From Limanda limanda (taxonomy: Eukaryota; Chordata; Actinopteri; Pleuronectiformes; Pleuronectidae): a stretch of 64,000 nucleotides of DNA. This document shows, one piece after another, positions 1-12,260 of the stretch. Made by a program: the position numbers and the translations under genes. The notes below the pieces were generated by a model that was given only the letters and a program-made list of their open reading frames with translations, was not told the DNA's origin and did not search any database. Location of the stretch: the NCBI RefSeq assembly GCF_963576545.1, contig NC_083648.1, positions 11,976,739 to 12,040,738 on the forward strand, written 5' to 3'. Numbering within the stretch: the stretch's first letter is position 1; each line of letters opens with the position of its first letter.

Positions 1-65
1 TATGAGGAATTTGTATCTAAATAAACAATTTGTCTCAGTATCAAGGAGAATAATAGGCTCCTTGT

Positions 66-86
66 AGAGAGAGAGAGAGAGAGAGA
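66..86. repeat. (AG)n microsatellite
   Basis: About ten uninterrupted AG dinucleotides, followed by a short A-rich run. Confidence 0.9.
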
Positions 87-943
87 AAAATAAAAACTTA
101 CTTTAAATCGAATCAATTATTAGAATTGTTTTGATCTTTTCCCAGCAGAAAGCTGAAACTTTTCTCATTGCACCTATATCCTCTCAGACATGTACAAGTC
201 AGAAAAGTACATGATGCTAACTCACTTACACATAATTGTTTTTCTCTTCACTCTCCTCCAGAATAGAGTTATAGACGTGTCAGCGTAGAAATAGGAGATG
301 AGAGGAGCAATACATTGGCTTTCCATCGCACGGCACTGTTCAGCGTGCCCTCCTTTGCCTGAGGCCGTCATTGACTGCAGCATGAAGGGAGAATGTAAAA
401 TGAAAAGAGCAGTCATGTATTTTTCACAAGCTCCAACAGACAAGAGTTTCACAGCATTACAAATGGAGTTCTCTCCTAGTTTTTGGATGGCGCCCATGTT
501 TTTAGATTAGAACTTGCTCTTTTAGTTCTGCTCCCCAACCGTCTAGCTCTCAGATCCCTTTACTCCGGCTCTGTTCATTTTCAACTCTCGCCGTGTGTCA
601 GGAATACACCGAACACACTTGCTGTAACAGTAGATATGAGGGGAAATTCAATGTTTTTTGCGCCCGTCCAATAAAGAGCAGTTTGAAAATGCACACCCTC
701 CTCCAAACAGACTTTAGATTTTTAATATCCCCACAAGACCTCAGGGACTTTTCAAGTCTGAGCATCCTGACCCAGAAAACACTCGCTGCAACCAGGCAAT
801 GTTGATCTGCTTTTTAGTCCCAGATTTGACTGTCGCTAAAGCTCAGTCATGGCGGCTGTGGCGCTCCCATGGAGCTGGAATCTGACCTAACTGATAAGGG
901 CGAGCCGCCAGAGGAGCAGGGAGACAGAGACGAGTGGGTGTAT

Positions 944-970
944 GGAGGGAGGGAGGGAGAGAGAGGGGGG
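944..970. repeat. GGGA/GA-rich purine tract
   Basis: Tandem GGGA units grade into GAGAGA and then a G6 run. It is a simple-sequence purine tract inside the intron. Confidence 0.8.
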
Positions 971-2474
971 TCTGATCTTCATCCCAAAATGTGTACACGC
1001 CCACGGGAGCTTGTGGCTCTTAATTAAATTAGAGGGACAAAAAAATTAAGCATAGTGCTTGCATAAGTGCTTTAACCCAACAGTCGGACAAACAAAGGTC
1101 TATTAGTCAACTCCTGGTCTGTTCCCACAGAGGGGGGGGGTAACATTAAATACATTAACGCCAAACCGATGTGACCCCCGGTGGCCCCAGGTGGACACTG
1201 AAGTGAAGTGATTTGCTTTCAGAGTTTTGCATAGTTCCTCATTTCAGCCTCGGCCAGGTTGTGTGTGAATAGAAATACCAGCGGGTTCGATTACACATCT
1301 TTTGTTAACTGCGGGACACAGCAACTCCCGAAAAAGATCCTTCTTGAGAGCTCGCGATCGTCTCTAACGCAGCAAGTGACTCGGTTATAGTAAAACCATG
1401 AAGCAGAGTTCTGTGATTGACTAACCTCATGAAACTGCCAGTGGGGTCTTAGTTGTAGATAAAGGGGGCTATAACCAGCAGGGCGCTTATGGTTGCAATT
1501 GTAATGAATAATCCAGCTGTCATATTCCCCACCAAATTATCAGCACCACAGCCCTGAGCAGATACTTAACGAAAGCTAACAAGTGGAAAATGATCGCTAA
1601 GTGCCCAGGCGCTTAAATTCAATCCATCTTTTTTTATTTGAGAGCTATTCAGTGCAGAGGAAACAATAAATCTTTGACAAGTTCGCAATGAGCTGATGTC
1701 TCATTTTTTCCTATGTGTTGTGTTGCACCACTTGTGTTAATTCATTTATTGTATGTTGGCTGGTGGGCGGATCCAAAGTGGTTCATGGCCGAAACACAGC
1801 TCAACCCCTCGATTAGCGATCCGTTAATCCCCAGAGTCCCGTTAAGGAACAAGGCTGTAAATCAATAAGAGTCCATAAGGATGATGTCGAGCACAATCTT
1901 CAAAATAGACCCCCCCCCCCTGCCCCCCCTTCCTGCCCAACCAGCCCCATGAGCCTCAAGCTAACACAAAGAGACCCACACTCGCGTCATGCTCCTCTCA
2001 TTGTTGCTGCTGTCGAGCCCTTCACCGTCTGCTACTGTTTAGGCAGGAGTCAGATAAATATTAAATATTAAAGATAATGCTATCTAGATTATAACAACTG
2101 TTGTGGAGTTGTACTATCTGTGCAACGGCCTAGAAGAGAAAGAGAGGGAAGGGGGAGCACAAGGGTCAGTGGGGGAGGGGGAGATGATTCCAATCATCTG
2201 AGGCTGCTGGTCACGCTCAATCTTGGCTGCTGATCAAAAACGTGGATAATCCCACATCCCAGAAACATCGGGAGAATACCGACAGAAAGACAAAGGAAAC
2301 TCGCTGGAACACTAAAGCTTGATTTCCTGAACGAGCGGAGGCAGAAGCTCCGACTGGTTTTAAGGAAAGATTAGCCTGTTTGTGTGCAGCAGCGGGGGGG
2401 CGGGCAGCCTGCGCTCATACGGCTCGCTCCTCGTTACAGACGGTGTCGGCTCGCGGCTTAATCTCTCCATCTAA

Positions 2475-2708
<234 letters not shown>

Positions 2709-3399
2709 AGGACACGCAGCAGCTCCTTGAAGGATGAAAAGATGAAGAAAAAAAATGAAGAAAAGGAGTGATTTCCTGTTGATGGACATCTACGGCTTCT
2801 GATATTCCCCCCGAGAGAGAGAAAGATAGAGAGAGAGTGACGGAACTATGACAGAAACAAAACGAAAAAAAAAATAAAAATAAACAATGATTCAGAAAAA
2901 TGTTTTCAAAATCTACCAACCTAGGCTTATTGTTGTAGTCTACGCATACATATGCTTGTTGAAAGCTTAGGCATAGGCTGTGGTCCCGTGACGGTGGCTG
3001 TGGTCGGGAGCACAGGTGGATTGTCACCACTCGGATTGTTGGTATTGAATGCGCTCAGTTACACTTGAATTTCACAGTACAGAAGCACTGGGATATAATG
3101 TGCCTTTTTGTACATTTTTTTTGGATCTAAATGATTAGTTTTATGTTCAAGGCTTTAATGGTACTGACTTTTGGAGTGATTTCAAACGTATGTTACACTC
3201 TGGTATGCTTCTACATGCTTTTTTCCTTTGGTTACACAATGCTCCTGCTTGTTGACGATTATTTAAATAGACTGCAAAGAAAATGAAGGATCATCGGTTT
3301 GGTTGGACGGAGAGGAAAAACAATTAAGAGCAGCACTGTACAGAACGCTAGACTTCTTGACTTTTTCACTAAAAATTAAAAATTATGCAGCTGGTTGCA

Positions 3400-3405
3400 A
3401 ATAAA
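3400..3405 (+). terminator. Alternative proximal poly(A) signal
   Basis: AATAAA in TTGCAAATAAAGGGAG, followed by a T-rich stretch (3437-3453). A plausible proximal site giving a ~0.7-kb 3'UTR; unproven. Confidence 0.35.
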
Positions 3406-3578
3406 GGGAGTTATGAATAATACTTTTGTAGCAGGTTTTTTTTTCCTTCTTTTTGAGGTGATGTAGTATTTTACAAAAACAACAAAAAAAAATCTGTTTG
3501 GGTCTAATCTATGTACACTTCATTTGCCTTAGTCATCATCTGATATTTTCAAGTTTTACTTCACTGTAAAAAGATGTG

Positions 3579-3586
3579 TGTACATA
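3579..3586 (+). promoter_or_regulatory. Pumilio-type response element in the 3'UTR
   Basis: TGTACATA matches the PUM/FBF core UGUANAUA exactly and lies on the sense strand of the inferred 3'UTR. A single 8-base match can arise by chance; function is inferred. Confidence 0.4.
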
Positions 3587-4037
3587 ATGTTTTTTTTTCT
3601 TTATCTCTTTTTTTTTCTTTTTGATGTAGTATATGAAGAAGTGCAAAAAGTTCCAAACTTGTAAATGTATAATTTGGACAACCAATTCAAAGTTTTTTGC
3701 ATGTTTTTATCGACAAAAATGAAAAATGTTGTTTCCCAAATTTATTTACAAAGTGAAAAAAATAATAAAAATCTGGGTGACATTAAATGTGTAGAAGTTA
3801 AGAGCGTTTTTTGTATAAAACATGAAGAAAAAAAAACCACTGATAAAAATGGAAAAGTAGTGATCTTGTCAGCACAACTGTTGAATTTGTACCAAAAAGG
3901 GGGTGTGGGGGGGGGGGTGACATGCTAGACATTAATTAATGAATCAGCTTTAAGACTGGAAAAGGTTTTGGACTTCAGCCTTGTGGATAACATGTGTACT
4001 GGAAAAACAAATTATACATCTCTGACCCCAACCATCC

Positions 4038-4043
4038 AATAAA
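4038..4043 (+). terminator. Likely distal poly(A) signal of the cadherin transcript
   Basis: Canonical AATAAA in the context CCATCCAATAAAATGC. A T-rich tract (TTTATTTATTTG, about 4072-4083) follows and could serve as the downstream element. It is the last hexamer before the sequence changes character, so I take it as the distal cleavage signal. Confidence 0.55.
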
Positions 4044-4060
4044 ATGCTAACTTTGGAGCT

Positions 4061-6119
4061 AAAATCGCCTCTTTATTTATTTGTCTATACTCAAACTCAG
4101 CATTGCTGCAGAGGCTAAATTAGACTGTGATCTGTGCAGTTTATCTCAAAGGACAATAGTTTCATACAAACACAATAGATCACTGGACAATATTCAACCA
4201 GAGGCGGAGGATAAATCATTTATAAGCTTATTTTTGTGTTGTTGCACAGACTATAGAAAAGAAAAATGCTTCAGGCCCATACAACTTTGTGGATGACAAG
4301 TTGTGGGACCTGCAGGCAAAGAAGAAAACAATGCGTTCATTCTGTAAATGATATCTGGGCGTCCCTGAGACACGTCAAGGTCAAAAACTCAGACGCAAAA
4401 TCACTACAGCACAGGTCTGCTATGTGGTATATGTAATGTGGAGAACTATTGTGCTGCTTTCAGAATTTCCCCCAGAAATTATTAGTAAGTGAGAACACAA
4501 ATAATAACTGAACTTTTCCTGCCAGACCCCTGGTAAAATGTCAAGAGTGAGTCCAGGTGAGAATACAGCAAGAAAATGTCCACAGAATTCACAGGGACCA
4601 CCTGGGCTTGCAACAGGTTAGAAACTGGTGTAATTTAAATATCTCAGGATAAGAAAGACGCTCCTGTGTGTAGAAGATGCCAAAAAGTTGCTAAAACAAC
4701 AAGATTGGAGAGCCTTTGGTGATAAGGACCGAAAACACGTGAGGATTTATCTGCATCCTGCATTCTGTACCCGGAGGCCACACCTCACCTGAATGATACA
4801 TCCCATTTTCCTGCTGTTGAATGTGTCTGACACTTTCTCCTGCTGCTTTCTGGATAAATGAAAGGCAAGAATGCCTAGACCAAGTTTTACAGACAGTTTC
4901 CCTGAGAGTGGCTGAAGTCAGAATGGGTTTGGACCTCTAACCCAAGGGGCACTCGTCCATGGGACTCAAAGATGGATGAGGACTGACACACGTCTGTGTA
5001 TTTGTGTGAGTCCTATATGTGCAGGTGATTCAGTGATTATGTTTTCAGTGTGTAGCCGTCACTCTTCTTCCCCCGTCAATTCAACGCTTGCACCCAGTTG
5101 AATAGACAATGACAAGGCTTATTAATTCAACCAAATTAAACAAGAGCCAGTTTGGCTTCGTAGTCCTCACTCAAAAGGAAATGAAGGTCTATTAGAGAAT
5201 AACTAGTGAACTGTAAAGTCTTTTGTTTTCCAGCTGGTGTAATCGGTGTAGCTTAATCACTACCACATCCTGTAAGCTCCTAACAACACTGGTAAGTTTT
5301 CAAGCACCCTCCTGAATGAGCTCAGGAGCTGTTGTTTAAGCAGGGGCAGATCCAAAGGGTGGGTCCAGAGGGTCACTGTTCCTAGCTGGGATCTGATTGG
5401 CCCCCTCCAAAAAATAAGTAGCTTCTTACAAACAGTACCGATAATAAATGTGACAATTTGTTAAGAACTTTTATTTTCTAAGCTTTTAGGAAGTCCATGG
5501 GATAGAAGGAGCAATTTTCAAAAATATATCCACTGATGTGTGGCTTTGCTCAAACCTATAGAGCTAAACAAGGCATGACTTCAATGTGGACCTTACTAAA
5601 TCAGGAAGTGTTTGTGGACATATAATCTTTCCCTCTGTCTAAGTTGTGGCCCCATTATGGCCCCTGATTTAGGAAAATTCTATGTTGAGAATATCACTTC
5701 ATCTTGCAGTGTGCATAGCTGTGTACTCCATTTGCCAGATGCAATATCAAATTGAGCAGATCCCAGTCGGATAAAGTGTTAAAAAACAAATGGTCCGACC
5801 TTGAGGCGTTGTTTCATCTGCAACTGAAAGTCTGACTCCCAGTTAGATTTGTTTTACCAAATCACTTCCTCTACCTTTGAGGTTTTCAAACCCGATGGTT
5901 GGTTATTCATATATTTTCTTTTGTCTCTGTTTTGCTCATACAGGAGTTACACAGAGTCAGCCTCCATCTCACTACTTTCTCTGCTTTGAACTCGGGAGCA
6001 CACAGATGTGGTCGATGACTCACCGTCTGAAAAAGTCCTCATCAAATCCCTTTCACAGCTTAGATGGGTCCAGTTAAAAACTGTGCAGCGCAGCAGGACA
6101 TTGTTTCAGAGGAAAGTTT
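4061..6119. other. Intergenic, no gene seen
   Basis: Unique-looking sequence of mixed composition directly downstream of the cadherin 3' end. Open frames are short and lack domains. No transposon or array was recognised. Confidence 0.6.
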
Positions 6120-6290
6120 CACACCATTAAAGGAATACTTTGACATTTGGGACAAAAATTTTCTTGCAGACAGATAATATCACTACCAGTCCTGATGTCG
6201 CTGTCCTACAGTACCGCAGCCGTTAGCCCAGTGAAATCTGGAAATGGGGAAGGGGCCATCCTCGCTTTGTCTGAGGATAATAAACGTTGC
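6120..6290 (+). repeat. Dispersed fish repeat, family A, copy 1
   Basis: Begins near AAAGGAATACTTTGACATTT, then CTTGCAGACAGATAATATCACTACCA and a CCGTTAGCCCAGTG...GGAAATGGGGAAGGGGCC segment. The same order of words recurs at 22133-22240, and in reverse at 7340-7435. It resembles a very common teleost dispersed repeat. Diverged, so old. Confidence 0.5.
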
Positions 6291-6837
6291 CAACACTGGG
6301 CACCTTTTTTTTTCTTCAAGCTTTTACATCAGCAACAGAATTTTTGCTTTCGCTTATAGCTTTTATTTTTCCGACTCCCAAAATGTACACGGCAAACTGT
6401 GAGTTGTTGACATCCTGAAGCAGTCGTAGTAAAAGAACAACTTCCTCCTCCTTTGATTGCAGATTTATTTAATAGGTTTGTCGTTAGTCACTGCTCACAG
6501 TTACTTTTTTCTTAAAAAAGAAATGTTGAATCTTACTTCTGTCAAAGAAAGTGAATGAACCAAATGTGCAAACACTGGGACCTTCATCAAATTAAATACT
6601 CAAAGAAAAAACAGGATTTTGGTGCCAGCTGTTGCAGCAGTTCTTCAAACTGTCTGAGTGGCTTCCTGAAATACATCCTAAGGCGTCTGTGATCCAATTA
6701 GAGCTCCAGAACCAAGTAGAGAAACTCATCAAGTTCTCCTCTCTTCATCAATATTGGTTTGCACAGGTATTTTGTCTTTTCTTCTCCTGGTGTGGCTGGG
6801 CTGTTAATTTTTTTTTAATTTTCTAAATCGCATTGCA

Positions 6838-7060
6838 CTTAAAGGTTCAGTGTGTAGAATATAGTGGCATCTAGTGGTGAAGTTGCATGCTGCAGCTGAA
6901 TACCCCCCACTTCACCCTCCCATTCCAAACATGTGGTAGCCTTCAGTTGTCATAAAAGCTCAAAAGGTGTTTAAATCTAAGTTACAAAGTGATTTACAAA
7001 GGCAGCTAAATAAAACAGACAGATAACAGCAAAAATTAAGAAATTACACATATTAAAATT
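6838..7060 (+). repeat. Dispersed fish repeat (AAAGGTTCAGTGTGTAGAAT type)
   Basis: Opens with TTAAAGGTTCAGTGTGTAGA, then TAGTGGCATCTAGTGGTGAAGTTGCA, a C-rich patch, and TTACAAAGGCAGCTAAATAAA. I recognise this opening as a widespread teleost interspersed repeat that often sits in 3' flanks. The end is uncertain. Confidence 0.55.
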
Positions 7061-7339
7061 CAATATTCATTAGTACAGGTATGACAGCAACCAATCATTT
7101 CATTAGGACCAAATGATTATTACAGTCCTGCTAGGGCCACCGGCTTTTTTCAATTTTTTCCCCCCAGACCACTTTATTTGTTGATGTCTATCAGGACCTG
7201 ACGCTTCTAAAATGTGCATTTTACATTGTTCCAAACTGTTAAAACTGTTTTTTTAGATCGGACACTTATCGTTGTCACACTTAATTTTAAACAGATAAAA
7301 CAGTTGGCTCTGTGCAGATAAAACAAATGTGATACAACA

Positions 7340-7435
7340 TGGATTTTGTTATCTCCAGTGAAAGCAAGGCTAGCAGTTTCCCCCCATTGTCAGCCTCTGG
7401 GCTAAGCTAAGCTAACAGACTGTCAGCCGTGGCCT
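7340..7435 (-). repeat. Dispersed fish repeat, family A, copy 2 (reverse)
   Basis: Contains AAGGCTAGCAGTTTCCCCCC and GGGCTAAGCTAAGCTAAC. These are the reverse complement of the GTTAGCTTAGC and GGAAACAGGGGGAA words of the family copy at 22133-22240. Confidence 0.5.
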
Positions 7436-7999
7436 TATTTTGAAAGGGGCAGATCCCAGAGCGGTATCAGCCGTCTCATCTAACTCGCCGCTGGGAAGCA
7501 AATTAGCATTTTCCACCCAAATGTCAAACTTCAGTACTTCCCCGGGTAATGCAACAAGGTGCGAGGCGTCATGGTAGCAGCACAAACTCCAGTGCACATT
7601 TGTCCACTTCTTAATGCTGCCTCTTCCGCAGCTTAACTCCTCTACAGGCTCCTCCACCCTGCTGTATTGTCATATTGATGTTCAGATTGCTCTGACGGGT
7701 TCACATCCACCCAGCACTCAAGTCCTGTTTCATTTTTTCTCAACCCTCAGCAGGGGAAAGAAAGCATTGATATTCCAGCTCTGCTCTTCAATTTCACAAC
7801 ATGGATAATCCCCGAAGCAACGCTGGCAATCTTAGCGCGCTGCCCCGGACATAAAGGCAGCGGCTACACAACTCCTTCCCTATCCACACCCAAAATACAC
7901 TGGTTACTTCTGTGCCATTTATAGACATGTGGCATTAGCCAGTGGTGCACAATAAACCGGAACAGGTCTGCTTCTGCCTCACCGGAATATATTCCATTG

Positions 8000-8300
8000 G
8001 AAATTAAAAGGAGAAGATATGGTTAGGATTCTAATCATTGACATTGACTGACTGAGCAGTAATTGGACCGACTATTGTGTGAGGAGCGTATTTTTTTTAT
8101 CATTTATTTGCCATATGGTCCAGCAACGACGGGTGGAATAATTGCCCACAACAGTATCTCATTTGCACATTTTATTTGCCTGACAAATGGAATAAAAGTA
8201 GTAGTGCAAGGGAATCTGAATATGCATGGGAATTAATGGCAAAGCTAATTAAGCTGGATGGGAAATGAAACCGGTTGCATCTGTCATGACGTCTTGTTAA
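8000..8300. promoter_or_regulatory. Candidate conserved non-coding element
   Basis: Complex, repeat-free sequence with an E-box CATATG (8112-8117), ATTATT/AATTGC words, ATATGCAT near 8220 and the homeodomain palindrome CTAATTAAG (8245-8253). The look is that of a vertebrate enhancer. Conservation was not computed. Confidence 0.3.
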
Positions 8301-8684
8301 ACACCTCAAGAAAAAAATTCTATAGATAATCCATATGCTGTGATTTGTGAGCTGAAATCTGTCTCACACGGGCCACATCTCCCTCCCAATGATCCTCCAT
8401 CTTTCCACATTATATACTGCAGTATGTTCCGGGCAGATTATTGTTTTTTCTATTTTGTATTTGAAATATAAGATCCAAAAAAACAGGAGGAGAAACTCAA
8501 CTTATAACCCCCCAAGTACTCCCGAGATGTTCTGTTTGGAAAATGGCTGCAAATTGCTGTTCTTACAAGCACCCCAGGGCCTCTTTTATTGACTATGAAA
8601 CAATGCTTTCACCAACACCCCCTCACCAGCGCAGATTTACAAGACAGCCATTCAGCTCCTCACTGTTTGTATGTGATTGTGGGT

Positions 8685-8727
8685 GTGTGTTTGTGTGTTT
8701 GTGTGTGTGTGTGTGTGTGAGAGAGAG
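8685..8727. repeat. (GT)n microsatellite grading into (GA)n
   Basis: Interrupted GT repeats (best run about 8699-8718) pass directly into GAGAGAGA. Confidence 0.85.
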
Positions 8728-8766
8728 GATGTCTGAGCAAGTGTCACAGAGCGACCCAGCCACCAT

Positions 8767-8786
8767 GGGGGGAGGGGGGGGGGGGG
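8767..8786. repeat. Poly-G tract
   Basis: G6, one A, then an uninterrupted G13 (8774-8786). Confidence 0.9.
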
Positions 8787-10364
8787 ACTGTCAGTAAACA
8801 TGCAGAATACAGACCAGAATCCGATGCAAACCAGTTTTCTAAGTTATGCTGCGGCTGACCTTTGGTGGACTTTGGGAAGATGGATGCTGCCCGGGCTATC
8901 GATAGAAATTTCTGGCCTGCAGCAGCAAGAGCAAATTCCTTCTGGTTTCCCAGCCGCTGCATGCTACCTCCGAATGAATAAGTTATTAGGCTGGATGACA
9001 GAAGGCGCACGCACACACCCACACTCTGCACATGCGGTCTTTAATGCATTTGTTTATGGGCCTATAGTCACCTGTGTGGAATCAATCAATTTAATTTCTT
9101 CTCTGTTGCCCTATAAGTGTAATATTGGATCAATTTGTTTGGATTGCTTCAGCGTGAGAGGGACCTGCTCGGGCCCTTTACCTGTTTTTTGCTCTCGCAC
9201 CGACGTGCAGCCTTGATCTACGGCTCCCTCCTTCCCTCTGTCTGCAGGCAGATATCTCTCCGATGCCTCAGCCCTCTGTTTCAGCAGATATTGTTCTACC
9301 TCTCCTCGCGATGCTGATTTATCAGCTCTCATTTATCAGGGCCCCCGTGCCGCCATTATTCTCGGTCAACGCCGCCACTGTGACACCGCGGCCCGGCCCC
9401 GGATTGGGGAGGTGGGGAGGCGGGTGAGAGGGCGGGGGTGCAACCAGACGAAAATGATGAACGCCGTTACTTTCATAAGATGCATATCGGCCGAGCATGA
9501 GATTTCCAGCTTGTATACGAACGTTCAATGTCACTTTCTGCTGCCTGCGAGTGCTCGGGAGGCATTTCTCATCTCGCCGTGGTTTCTCTTGCATGAATGG
9601 TTGATGTGCTCCACAAAGGACATGTAATCATAAACCATGCACACACATTTACAGACACACAGGGCCGGCTGTTTCTGCCTCTGTCTCTACACACCCCTCT
9701 TTCTCCCCAGCACACTTCACTTAACCTTCTTTATACCGTCCTGAAAATGACGAAATAAAAACGATTACATTGAGCACCTCCACACTGTAAAGGAATTTGT
9801 AAATATTCCCCCTGGACAAAAACTATGCAAAGATGGAGAGTGGATGGAAAAAAGGAATTGCGAGAAAATCGGGGGAAACAAAGGCTCCCCCGAGAGCCTT
9901 TAGATTTATTCCTGCTTTTAAACACTTGACATTCCATCACCCTCTTGTCATTAAGGCTTTATTTCCCTCGGCCACATCCACACAATAACTGGATAATTTC
10001 TTCCAATGAGAACAAATAAGTTGCTGCGGCATTGCTGCTGACTAGTGAGGGACTTCCGTGATCAGTGGCTAATAAATGTGCTGAAGGCGAGACGGCCCTC
10101 AGATCAATGTGCTGCTGATTGTACGATGGGGGTCGTTACATTGTTGTCTATGTGGAGCAGAAACGAGGCCACGGGGTAGGCCAGTGTTTCCCGTCTACTG
10201 CCTCTATTGTAGTCACCCATTTGTATGGATAGCCGAGGGGGAGAGTGACAAAAGTGACAAGCCGTCAGCCGCGCGGGAACAAAAAACTCCAGAGCGCAGT
10301 CGGTCCAAAGAACATCAGCTTTCTTTCACACATTGTCGCCGAATGCTCGATGTGATGCCAGAGT

Positions 10365-10500
10365 GAACATTAATTCCAGTGTGTTTTAATCAGCCTATTA
10401 TTTATTTGACATCTGTAAAATGTCAGTAATTACATGAATTACAACTCATTATTGTACCATAGAGATGAATTAGTGACTGAAAATCATCAGTCCGCTCCGA
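10365..10500. promoter_or_regulatory. Candidate conserved non-coding element
   Basis: AT-rich but complex sequence, dense in homeodomain-like words (ATTAAT, GTAATTAC, GAATTAG), with no repeat signature. Inference only. Confidence 0.25.
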
Positions 10501-10964
10501 CATGTACGTCAGACGTCCCTGTGATGGGTTGAGTCATGATAAACATGGCGATTGTTAGCACCCGATAATCCTTTTTTATTCTATGATATAACGGCCCAGT
10601 AGTTCTTACTGGTGTTTCATGTTAATGCTACGTTGCCACAGCGACTCTCGAAAGGTGTAAAACAGATTTACACACAGACTCGCCGATGTCAAATGAGTTT
10701 CCATCCGGCGCCGACTAATCTCTTTTCAGGTCGTCGTTTCTACAAATGCCTCCTTCTCTTGATTTGACCCCTTACCCTCAATTCGAAGTGGAGAGGAGCT
10801 TCAGAAGCAGAGTGGCTTATACTGGGAACGTCTTCGCACTCTGGTGTAGAAAGTCCCCCCCCCCCACCCAACAAGATGTGTCCTTTAGAAGTCCGAGCGC
10901 AGACTCTCACTCAGGGGAGGTTTCAGAAGTGTCACATTGGGCCTTGATGCTCACCCGGAATCCC

Positions 10965-10972
10965 ATTTGCAT
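10965..10972 (+). promoter_or_regulatory. POU octamer motif
   Basis: Exact ATTTGCAT, the reverse complement of the canonical octamer ATGCAAAT, in repeat-poor sequence. A lone 8-mer, so functional support is weak. Confidence 0.25.
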
Positions 10973-12040
10973 GTCTCTTGAGGATGGAAGAGATAAATAA
11001 AAAAATATACTGTCCAGTTATTGCTGCTTTAGATGAAACCATCAATCAGAGGGGTTGATTCGTATCGGTGTACAGTCGGCACATTATCGAGCTTAATGAC
11101 CTTTTATGTAGCATTCATGAACTACCTTTCTATTTTACTATGGCTGTAATAACACCTTAATAACCCCCACAAAGAAAGAACACGCTTATCTGTGGCTGCT
11201 CCACAGTTCCCAAATATTTCAAAAAATATTTCTCTCTCCCTTCTTTTGTTTTCTGTTTGTCCACACATGTATTTTTAGCACAAAAAATAGAACAGGGCCG
11301 ACTAGCATCACAAAGCAGCATCCTGAGCCGCAGCAGTGAGAGAACTGCCACATTCCACTTGTTTATAGCTCGGAAAAATCGTATCATGGGCAAACAAGTA
11401 CGCAGACAAGCCAGATGCGACCCAATCCCACTGCAGTGCCGGGGAAGGAGTTCACTGTGCCGCTGCTATAGCTGCACATTTATTTATAAAGAGCAACATT
11501 TATAGTTTCTTGGGATATCAACGTTTACAGTATCTTCTCTATCAAGCTGGTTTGGTGCAATCTCCCTCACTCCATTCTGCTCGTGTCTCAGGGAAAAGTG
11601 CTGCCAGTCACTTTTTCTTCATGCAGTATAAGATATTCCCTCTGTTAAAAAAAATAAAAAGCGGTATGACCAAAAGACAGATGCAGACAGCAGTGCCAAA
11701 GCTATGAGCCCTATAAACTCCTCAGTTTATAAACAAGCAGAAAAACACGCCTGCCAACACGGATAAATCATCCTCTTGGCTTTAGAGCCCAGAACACAGA
11801 ACTCAGAAATCACTTTATTATCAGTATGCAGAACGTAGTGGAAGTGGTTTGGGTCAGGGACACAAACAACCACGATGCGCCTGACAAACAAACAACAATG
11901 CCCACGTTCCTTTTTAATATTGCCGTTTGAGTAAAGTTGCTTCCGTCAGCTGTATAGTGACAGTCAAGAAACACAAAGATGCAGCAGACACACACTGTAC
12001 ATGCAGTGCTGCACATTGTGTAGTAGACGCAGATAGTTGC

Positions 12041-12260
12041 CAGAACATGAAATGCTTGGTTAAATGAACAAATGGAACTGTTTATTAATCTTCTAATTTC
12101 ATCCTCCGCCTCGGAAATTTACGACATCGCTTGTTAGACCTGGTGATTCCCCTTTACATCCACGATCCCTTGTTCAATTAGACAGGCCGTACTGTAACAA
12201 TAACACAAATTCATTCTAATTAAGTGTGTAACATGGCAGGAGCGATGCCCGACATTAATA
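12041..12260. promoter_or_regulatory. Candidate conserved non-coding element
   Basis: Contains a SOX-like AACAATAA (12196-12203) and the homeodomain palindrome CTAATTAAG (12216-12224), the same 9-mer as at 8245. Surrounding sequence is complex and repeat-free. Confidence 0.3.

Larger units (their letters stand above)
2709..4060 (+). other. cdh2: 3' untranslated region of the cadherin gene
   Basis: AU-rich sequence follows the stop codon, with long A and T runs, a GA-rich patch (about 2812-2836) and many ATTTA-like words. It contains several AATAAA hexamers (2873, 2879, 3400, 3764 and 4038), so alternative polyadenylation is possible. The downstream limit is inferred from the last well-placed hexamer at 4038-4043. 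A G11 run sits at 3907-3917. The small open frame at 3665-3928 is AT-rich and has no domain, so I treat it as untranslated. Confidence 0.7.

Noticed and set aside
3665..3928. 87-codon open frame in the cadherin 3'UTR
   Set aside because: AT-rich, lysine-rich, low-complexity translation inside the inferred 3'UTR with no domain.
8800..9216. 138-codon open frame
   Set aside because: No domain, and the surrounding sequence looks like non-coding regulatory DNA.
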